Of a stretch of DNA of 13,108 nt, positions 8,343 to 13,108 are shown piece by piece (position 1 is the first letter of the stretch; each line of letters begins with the position of its first letter). The stretch is taken from the NCBI GenBank assembly GCA_014904985.1, contig MU129449.1:1-13108 (forward strand). Reading direction: 5' to 3'. This DNA is from Hydnum rufescens UP504 (Eukaryota; Basidiomycota; Agaricomycetes; Cantharellales; Hydnaceae). Below the pieces are notes generated by a model, which had not been told where the DNA came from, made no database searches, and saw only the letters and a list, made by a program, of their open reading frames with translations. Position numbers and translations under genes: made by a program.

Positions 8343-8860
8343 CTGAATCTCATGGAAAGGCAATAACATGTGTTGTTCCACACAACACTGCTGACATAAC
8401 AACCAATCACCAAAGCAATCTTTGCAATGGAGTGTTCCACTTATCCCTGGCCGTTTGCAAGTGATGCATCCAGAAACCTTCAGTGAGTATCCTCAACCCT
8501 CGCACCAGAGCATGATATCAAGATAACTGTCTTGAAGAGGTCTCCACTCATTGAGCACATCAATCTAATCTCTGTTAAGGCTAGTCTCAAGAGCTGAATA
8601 AATAGGGACATACAGAAGCATGGTACTTCTTTTGAGTATGAGGTGGTGGTATCATGTTTGTGTGATTGATTTCCTGAGCACCACCCTCAATTGCTCCCTC
8701 TTCAGGCTCTAAGAGAGCTTCCCTAGACACAGGAGGAGTTAGAGGGGTACAAGATAGGGTGCCTTTTCTGGAGATGGTGGCACTAGAATGTGTTGAATGG
8801 ATGATGTGCAACAACCATGAGCACCAGAGCTGAGCTGGTGGACTGACACCCCCCAAGAGG

Positions 8861-9726
8861 TTTGATTATTGACTGAAACTGTTGAGAATTTCAGTGCCCA
8901 TGAACACCCCCTTCCCATAATGAATGAAGTGGAGAGACAAAGTGATTCTAGCCCAAAATGGCACCTCCCAATGCAACTTCATTACAGCTCACACCCCCTT
9001 GAAACTGGTCCCCTAAGAATCTTAAAAAATCCCAAAACTGAAAAATGCCCCTAGACTAACCTTGCAACCCTAAAACTGGGCAGCCAAAATATATTATACC
9101 CTCAGGAGGTATGAATGGAATCTCATTTCTAAGTGTACATAAGTAATCTGTGATGATTTGATATCAGACACTAGGGAAGATGGATTATTGGCATCAGTCT
9201 GACAGATTGAAGAGAAAGTGGGAGGCAAAAATGCTGCAGTGAAACATACACTGTCTAAGATAACTGACTAGTATAGTGGATTGCATTAGTGGCCGCCTTC
9301 AGACAAGATGAGAAATATCAATTACCAGGCTCTGCCCCAGATCACTTGTCAGGCAACAGCTCCTTTTAGTAACTGTGAATATATATACTAGTTTCAATGA
9401 GCCCCTGTAGCTAACTAATGGGAACATGTTGTCTACCTATTTGGTAATGAGATGGTGTTGAATGGGGAAATGTGCCAAAGGACCAAGAATTGACCAATGG
9501 CTGACTAATAGCATACCTCACCATTTGTCCCTGCTTGAAACCTCTCAGAAAAATTTCACTCTGTGTGAACTCAGCTGACAACCCTGGAACCACTCCAATG
9601 CATCCAAGAGCATGAGGGGAGGTTTTGTACCAGGTGTCTGGAAATTGTCACCAGCAATTTGGCCTGTGAGAACCTGTCATGCAGCCCAACTGTGGGGACT
9701 CATGATAAAAACCAACAAAAACCCTT
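8861..9726. other. No recognisable gene; extremely CpG-poor DNA
   Basis: This is upstream of the transposase on its coding strand, so it should contain the lost promoter and first exon. I found only one CpG in 9001-9600. The open frames here are short and look random. Confidence 0.5.
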
Positions 9727-9824
9727 CATCAGGAAAACTGACTTTACTTCTGAAGCCTTTGAAGGGCTCTGAAGCCCTTCAGAGCCCTTTGAAGGCTTCA
9801 GAAGCAAAGTCAGTTTTCCTGATG
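9727..9824. repeat. 98-bp near-perfect inverted repeat (hairpin)
   Basis: Two 48-bp arms (CATCAGGAAAACTGACTTTA... and its complement ending ...CAGTTTTCCTGATG) are separated by CC, with three mismatches. The centre GGCTCTGAAG-CC-CTTCAGAGCC pairs fully, and internal GAAGGGC/GCCCTTC pairs allow alternative folds. The complementarity stops abruptly at both ends, as in a tiny foldback or MITE-like insertion. It sits next to the LINE scrap. No clear target duplication is seen. Confidence 0.9.
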
Positions 9825-9839
9825 TTCATTATCAACAGC

Positions 9840-10030
9840 TAGGCAGAGGAAAAGACAATAGGAGAGTTTCCACCAAGAACACCTGCTTGGCAAAATGAAG
9901 TGGAAGCAAAATCACTCTTGACTTTCCACCCCAGCTGGTAAACCAAAAATCCAGCACATTAGTTTTGACACATTTGGATAATCCAAGATCATGAGAGAGT
10001 CATCTGCATACAAAGTGACTTCCATGGATA
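9840..10030 (-). pseudogene. LINE (non-LTR) reverse transcriptase remnant
   Basis: The minus strand reads ISMEVTLYADDSLMILDYP (YADD at 9999-10010), followed after a frameshift by SWGGKSRVILLPL. YADD is the RT catalytic motif of non-LTR elements, and a segment ending in a NWxKS.LLPL-like phrase about 20-30 residues later is typical of LINE polymerases. Only about 60 codons remain, with at least one frameshift and then a stop near 9834. The upstream part is interrupted near 10031. Confidence 0.75.
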
Positions 10031-10033
10031 TGT

Positions 10034-10120
10034 GCTGGATAGTGTGGTAGGTAGTAGTGGTACTGGCTGTGGGAATTAATTTTGGCAGGCCCTGAGTTCA
10101 AACCCTGCCAGAGTTGGAGT
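10034..10120 (+). repeat. tRNA-like Pol III box pair, possible SINE head
   Basis: A TGGATAGTGTGG segment (10036-10047) resembles an A box, and GAGTTCAAACC (10094-10104) matches the B-box consensus; the spacing of about 55 bp is tRNA-like. GGCAGG/CCTGCC pair around the B box. The canonical T stem is not intact, so it is not a tRNA gene. It begins where the LINE scrap stops, which suits an inserted SINE. Confidence 0.4.
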
Positions 10121-11008
10121 TTTTCTCAATGTTTGAATTAAGCACTCATGCAGTACTCCAGCTTACACCACAGGGGGCCTTTGTGGTATTGTATGGTCAT
10201 CTCCATGGCACTCTTCCCCCTTCCCCCCCTGCACCTGTAGTTGCATGCATGAGGTGGAAATTTCCTTTTTTGGAATTCTGGAGAATCTGCTCCAAACCCA
10301 CTCAAAGCTTGGCAAATCACTTGAAAATATAATTTATGAGCTATAGACTGATGTTTTCACCACCTAAAGATTACACTAGAGACTTATACACCCTCAACTT
10401 GTGCTGGTGTTGAGTTATTTCTGGTTTTGCATCCAGGTGGTGTTGAGTCGTGCACCAAATCAGTTTTACATCTGGCCCGGGTGAAAAGTACTCGACTGCT
10501 GTCTGTCACTAGCTCTTGTGGGCCCACTTGTGCACTTGACTTAGATACAGAGCTACTAGCATGCAAGCACAATTGCTTGCCCACTATAACATTGGAATCT
10601 GGTGTGCTTGGTGTCTTAAGAGGTGCAATATTTATAATTCAACTCAAACTGTTGTTTCATGCTCCTCAGTCATTTCTGACTTGTACCAGGTGAAGTGATG
10701 AATATTCAGAAGATGTAGGATGAGGGATAGAGGGGAGGTGTCTAGCTCTGCTCATCCATCTCTATCAATGACTAATACTTCGCCTGCTTCCTCAGCCTCC
10801 TGAAATAACTGCTGGCCCATTGCCAGACTTTGAACACGTCAGTAAATTGCACCTGGCACATTGATGACAAGTGGAGCACAAACTGCCCTATATTAAAAAT
10901 GAATGAGCAATCCAATTAAAGATGATTTTGTTTGGCACATACCACCCCTGAACCATGCCAACTTCAAGGCCACAGATTATAAGATACCAACACTGATCAG
11001 GCACCTTG
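10121..11008. other. No recognisable gene; 5' part of the element
   Basis: CpG-poor DNA with short open frames. A minus-strand phrase VQFTDVFKVWQWASSYFRRL (about 10790-10850) looks peptide-like but matches nothing I know. GGTGTTGAGT is repeated near 10407 and 10439. Confidence 0.4.
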
Positions 11009-11090
11009 GTCAGCCACAAAATCAGCCCTAGTTAGGCCCAAAAACATGGCACTATTTGGGCCTAAGCAGGCTTTGGATCATTGGGGCCCC
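11009..11090 (-). repeat. Right terminal inverted repeat
   Basis: Partner of 3088-3169. On the + strand it shows CTAGTTAGGCCC at 11028-11039 and GGGGCCCC at 11083-11090, the mirror of the left end at the same 51-bp spacing. Confidence 0.65.
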
Positions 11091-11233
11091 AAGGGGTGTT
11101 TTCAGTGACCTTTGTATTTCAGCACCTTGATGGATATAAAGCCATATATAGGCTTAACACTGCTCTTTCAAACCGTTCTTTGGTCCATTGCCCTTTGAAT
11201 CTAAGTAGGCCTACTTCTCAAGGGGCCCCAATG
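11079..11233. repeat. Short inverted-repeat module with 12-bp arms
   Basis: CATTGGGGCCCC (11079-11090) is inverted as GGGGCCCCAATG (11222-11233). Between them lies a perfect 14-bp palindrome, AAGTAGGCCTACTT (11203-11216), and a TATATA-containing stretch. It may be an outer part of the transposon end or a separate MITE-like unit of about 155 bp. Confidence 0.6.
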
Positions 11234-11364
11234 GAGACTTTGGCCTAAGCATATATATAGGGATTGCCATCATTATATACAAACCAGATTATAAGAGGAT
11301 CTATTTATTAAGTTTATCAGCAGTCAATCAAGACCAGGTCATCCCAAGGTAGCAGTTGTAGTGG

Positions 11365-12008
11365 CTAACTGACTGAACCCTGGTATGAAGATTGAGTGCA
11401 TATAGTCTGAATGACATCATCCCAGTCAAATAGTTGAGTTTCACCTGGAGCAAGCATTGAGGGTGGAGGAAAATTTGATGATGGCGGACAAGTTGATGAT
11501 GGAAAAGTTGATGACGATGGAAAAGTTGATAACGATGGAAAAGTGGATGATGGTGGAAAAGTAGACAATGGGGAAAAGTGGACAATGGCAGAAAAGTGGA
11601 CAATGGTGGAAAAGTAGATGGTGGAAAAGTAGATGATGGTGGAAAAGTTGATGATGGGAGGAGTGTAGATGACAGAGGCAGAGTGGTTGAGGGTGGAGGA
11701 GTGGTTGAAGGTGGAAGAAGAGATGATGGAAAATATGATGGAAAATATGATGGTGTTGAGCCAGGTTTTGAGCCGAAAGGATTAACTCCTGTGTCTGTTG
11801 GAGGAGTTGGCAAGGCTGTAGGAATTGGCATTGTCTCAGGCAAAGATGAGTTTGATAGAGATGGTTCAGGTTCATGGACTGAAATTGCAGGTGTCACCAG
11901 CACATCAGAGGCATCATCAATGTAAGGGAGGGACTTCGGGGTTAGTCTCCCTTTCCCTTTCCTCTTTGCTGGCTTCGGCCCGCCAGAAACAGAAGGCGGA
12001 ACCACTCA
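11365..12008 (-). pseudogene. Unknown protein C-terminal part with Ser/Thr/Pro/Phe repeats, frameshifted
   Basis: The minus-strand frame reads SVSGGPKPAKRKGKGRLTPK (basic, low complexity). It then runs through a Pro/Ser/Thr-rich region into repeated STFPPS units, and after a 1-nt frameshift near 11569-11573 it ends with SMLAPGETQLFDWDDVIQTI and a stop at 11365-11367. The repeat unit there is 17 bp (GACAATGGGGAAAAGTG) where its neighbour is 18 bp, so one base is missing. An in-frame TGA at 12006-12008 separates it from an upstream open stretch (ADEGSGSKVL). This is a degenerate gene, or an allele with a repeat-length frameshift. The family is unknown; the basic low-complexity tail recalls the gene at 1533-2813, but that is impression only. 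Confidence 0.5.
11466..11675. repeat. Minisatellite inside the unknown gene
   Basis: Tandem units of 12-21 bp based on GATGATGGTGGAAAAGT on the + strand, varying by triplets except for the 17-bp unit near 11563-11579. On the minus strand the units encode S-T-F-P-P-S. Confidence 0.85.
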
Positions 12009-12420
12009 CAGAACCTTTGACCCAGACCCTTCATCAGCACGCTGTTGGAGGGATAAATCCCTACCACATAGAACTCATATCACCGGCCAACTACCTCCTC
12101 AAACGAATCCAATATGTTCAATTCCGCCTCCTCCATTTCCTGTCATTCCTTTTATTATTAAATAGCACGGATTCCCCTCTTTCAAAACCATGGCCTACTC
12201 ACTTCTCCTCCACCTTGTATACGAGACAATTGTTTGTCCACCTCCAGGTCTTCAACAGACCACCTGATTTTGTATTTACCTCGAGTCCAGCCAATTGTGG
12301 CTTTGGCAATTCAACTTGCCCTCTTCATTGATGCTCAATCCAGTCTTCTGCGCCATTGCCTCAAGGGCGATATACAAGTCCCAATTATATAATCAAGATT
12401 GCCTAATCCTTTGGATCCAA
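12009..12420 (-). CDS. Possible upstream exons of the same minus-strand gene
   Basis: An ATG at 12356 opens MAQKTGLSINEEGKLNCQSH up to a possible donor GTAAAT after NWLDSR. Lower down there is a strong donor GTGAGT (12197-12202) with an acceptor GACAG before EMEEAELNILDSFEEVVGR, then another possible donor GTGATA. These look like genuine exon and intron pieces, but I could not link them to the frame of the repeat region in one consistent way. CpG is normal here, so the gene may be host-derived. Confidence 0.35.
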
Positions 12421-13108
12421 CCTGCAGATTAGTCACATGTTAAATAGGGGCTATTCCCATACTCTCAAGGAGTATTTCACGAATATCTCCCTCATTTTTT
12501 ATCGGATCGACTCGGCAAGATAGTGCCCAGAAAGCTATGATAAATTCCTATCCAACGGTACCACACACGCGTTTATCGGATACGAACTGCATCCTCCAGG
12601 TCAATTTTACCTCATGTTCCACACTATCCCTCAGTATTTCATGAATATCTCCACCAGTTTTGACCCAATTCATTAGTAACGACCACCCCTGGAAAGACGC
12701 TGAAAATTTGCATCGAATGGTACCAAGGGCAAAACGAGCGGATTATAACTCGGCTTTCTGTGATTTAGTCTCCCCATGTCTCATTTCCCTTTTACCTCCG
12801 CTTTTCTGATTATTAAAGGCAATTATGGTTCCGGCACCCTATGGCCGATGGAGGGTACGTCTAGGGCGACCAGTTCCACCTTTCCTCAAGGGATTCTGTT
12901 CAGTAGGAGAGGAGGAATACCCTGGTTAAGCCATATTCCCCTGTTCTGACTTGTTAATGGAATATCTCCTTCAGTTTTCAAGCTTTTGACTTGATTTTTT
13001 TTTCATAATTTTCGCCTTAATCCCACCTTTCTGCCAGTTACCATAGCACTTTTTTGTGATGTATATTAAGTGCAGGAGATGCGAATTTCCATTGTCTTTC
13101 CCCCCCAT
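12421..13108. other. Noncoding DNA with degenerate ~160-bp repeat
   Basis: GAATATCTCC occurs at 12481, 12643 and 12960, each followed by a T-rich phrase such as CTCATTTTTT, ACCAGTTTT or TTCAGTTTT. The first two copies share the wider block AGTATTTCAYGAATATCTCC. Spacings are 162 and 317 bp (about two periods). A related GGTACCA occurs about 80 bp after each of the first two. No gene is seen; CpG is normal. Confidence 0.55.

Larger units (their letters stand above)
5222..8860 (-). pseudogene. KDZ-superfamily transposase with CxC2-type cysteine cluster, inactivated
   Basis: Exons on the minus strand with matching phases: ~8571-8343, 8284-7922, 7856-7663, 7613-7457, 7397-7250, 7195-6798, 6744-6568, 6511-5677, 5624-5222. 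Further exon(s) lie upstream to about 8860; the start is unresolved. Landmarks: a Cys cluster (CITCKRPGISGTLHCKDCF then LLCQQCCVEQH, 8372-8476); FDV-like FQVLHHFHILTLQSKI; CPACPHPNINLPEHWDDAPP; LAIDANF; VSTCSGLSAIDHAN; LPNGFGDLQKGER; SYDIYCQWSKKLW; PKFHLPAHNEG; GAGRTDGEGIE; RTLSWIW; the C-terminal EWQAERW; and an acidic tail. The probable catalytic acidic residues (Asp of IDANF, Asp of SYDI, Glu of GEGIE) are all still present; their catalytic role is inferred from family conservation. Lesions: TGA at 8493-8495, 7156-7158, 7039-7041, 6916-6918 and 6369-6371; frameshifts near 7338-7341, 6300-6360 and at a G9 run (5477-5485). A DNA cut-and-paste enzyme by family, not active here. Confidence 0.93.
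3088..11090 (-). mobile_element. Degraded KDZ-superfamily DNA transposon (~8 kb) with nested repeats and captured gene fragments
   Basis: The limits are set by an inverted repeat pair (3088-3169 and 11009-11090). Inside, on the minus strand, lie the KDZ transposase pseudogene, a second C-terminal transposase scrap, a cystathionine gamma-lyase-like fragment and an Hsp90 fragment. CpG is strongly depleted compared with both flanks, as expected for an old methylated repeat. No target-site duplication could be identified at either edge. The boundaries therefore rest on the inverted repeats, and an outer limit near 3032 and 11233 is also possible. KDZ elements are well known in basidiomycetes and have been linked there with TET/JBP dioxygenase genes; I saw no TET/JBP motif in this window. 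Confidence 0.7.

Noticed and set aside
9612..9842. Plus-strand ORF of 76 codons
   Set aside because: Most of it is the 98-bp hairpin; the peptide is a by-product of the inverted repeat.
10094..10110. A tRNA gene on the + strand
   Set aside because: Only the B box is convincing; the T stem does not pair, and no acceptor stem or anticodon arm can be built.
3088..11090. LTR retrotransposon reading of the terminal repeats
   Set aside because: The repeats are inverted, and no gag, protease, integrase or primer-binding site is seen; the coding content is KDZ.
11578..11925. Plus-strand Asp/Gly/Lys-rich ORF over the minisatellite
   Set aside because: Triplet-based repeats stay open in several frames; the minus strand has the better flanking coding signal.

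Overview
The window looks like a basidiomycete nuclear genome, most likely an Agaricomycete. Reasons: intron-bearing genes with very short introns (49-66 nt), a TATA plus CT-rich core promoter, and an old KDZ-superfamily DNA transposon of the kind abundant in mushroom-forming fungi. The species cannot be named from sequence alone.

Layout. Positions 1-2813 are gene-like, rich in CpG and mostly on the + strand. They hold the two halves of what may be one lineage-specific hypothetical gene (1-847, one intron; 1533-2813). Between the halves lie a 22-bp direct repeat, a TATA promoter, a 44-codon ORF and a minus-strand ORF with a transmembrane segment. Positions about 3088-11090 form a degraded ~8 kb element bounded by diverged inverted repeats that both start with GGGGCCCC. 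Reading along its coding (minus) strand, it carries a KDZ transposase pseudogene with a CxC2-type cysteine cluster (about 8860 to 5222, nine introns inferred), an extra copy of the transposase C-terminal segment (4690-4800), a cystathionine gamma-lyase-like fragment (4440 to 3731) and an Hsp90 fragment (3730 to 3150) ending at the left repeat. Upstream of the transposase the element was colonised by other repeats: a LINE reverse-transcriptase scrap with a YADD motif, a 98-bp near-perfect hairpin and a tRNA-like Pol III box pair.

Positions 11365-12356 hold a probable minus-strand gene or pseudogene with a Ser/Thr/Pro/Phe repeat tract broken by a 1-nt frameshift. Positions 12471-12975 are noncoding, CpG-normal DNA with a degenerate repeat of about 160 bp.

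Main points. (1) The transposon appears to have captured pieces of two unrelated housekeeping genes, placed head to tail in the same orientation. (2) CpG is almost erased inside the element (about 34 CpG in 1-600, 18 in 3421-4320, 6 in 6001-6600, 1 in 9001-9600, by hand count). All five premature stops placed in the transposase are TGA, as expected from CGA to TGA decay at methylated CpG. (3) The transposase reading frame can be rebuilt exon by exon with matching phases. It needs two GC-AG introns and one intron whose donor reads GA. No gene inside the element looks functional. Family calls come from motif recognition, not from a database search.
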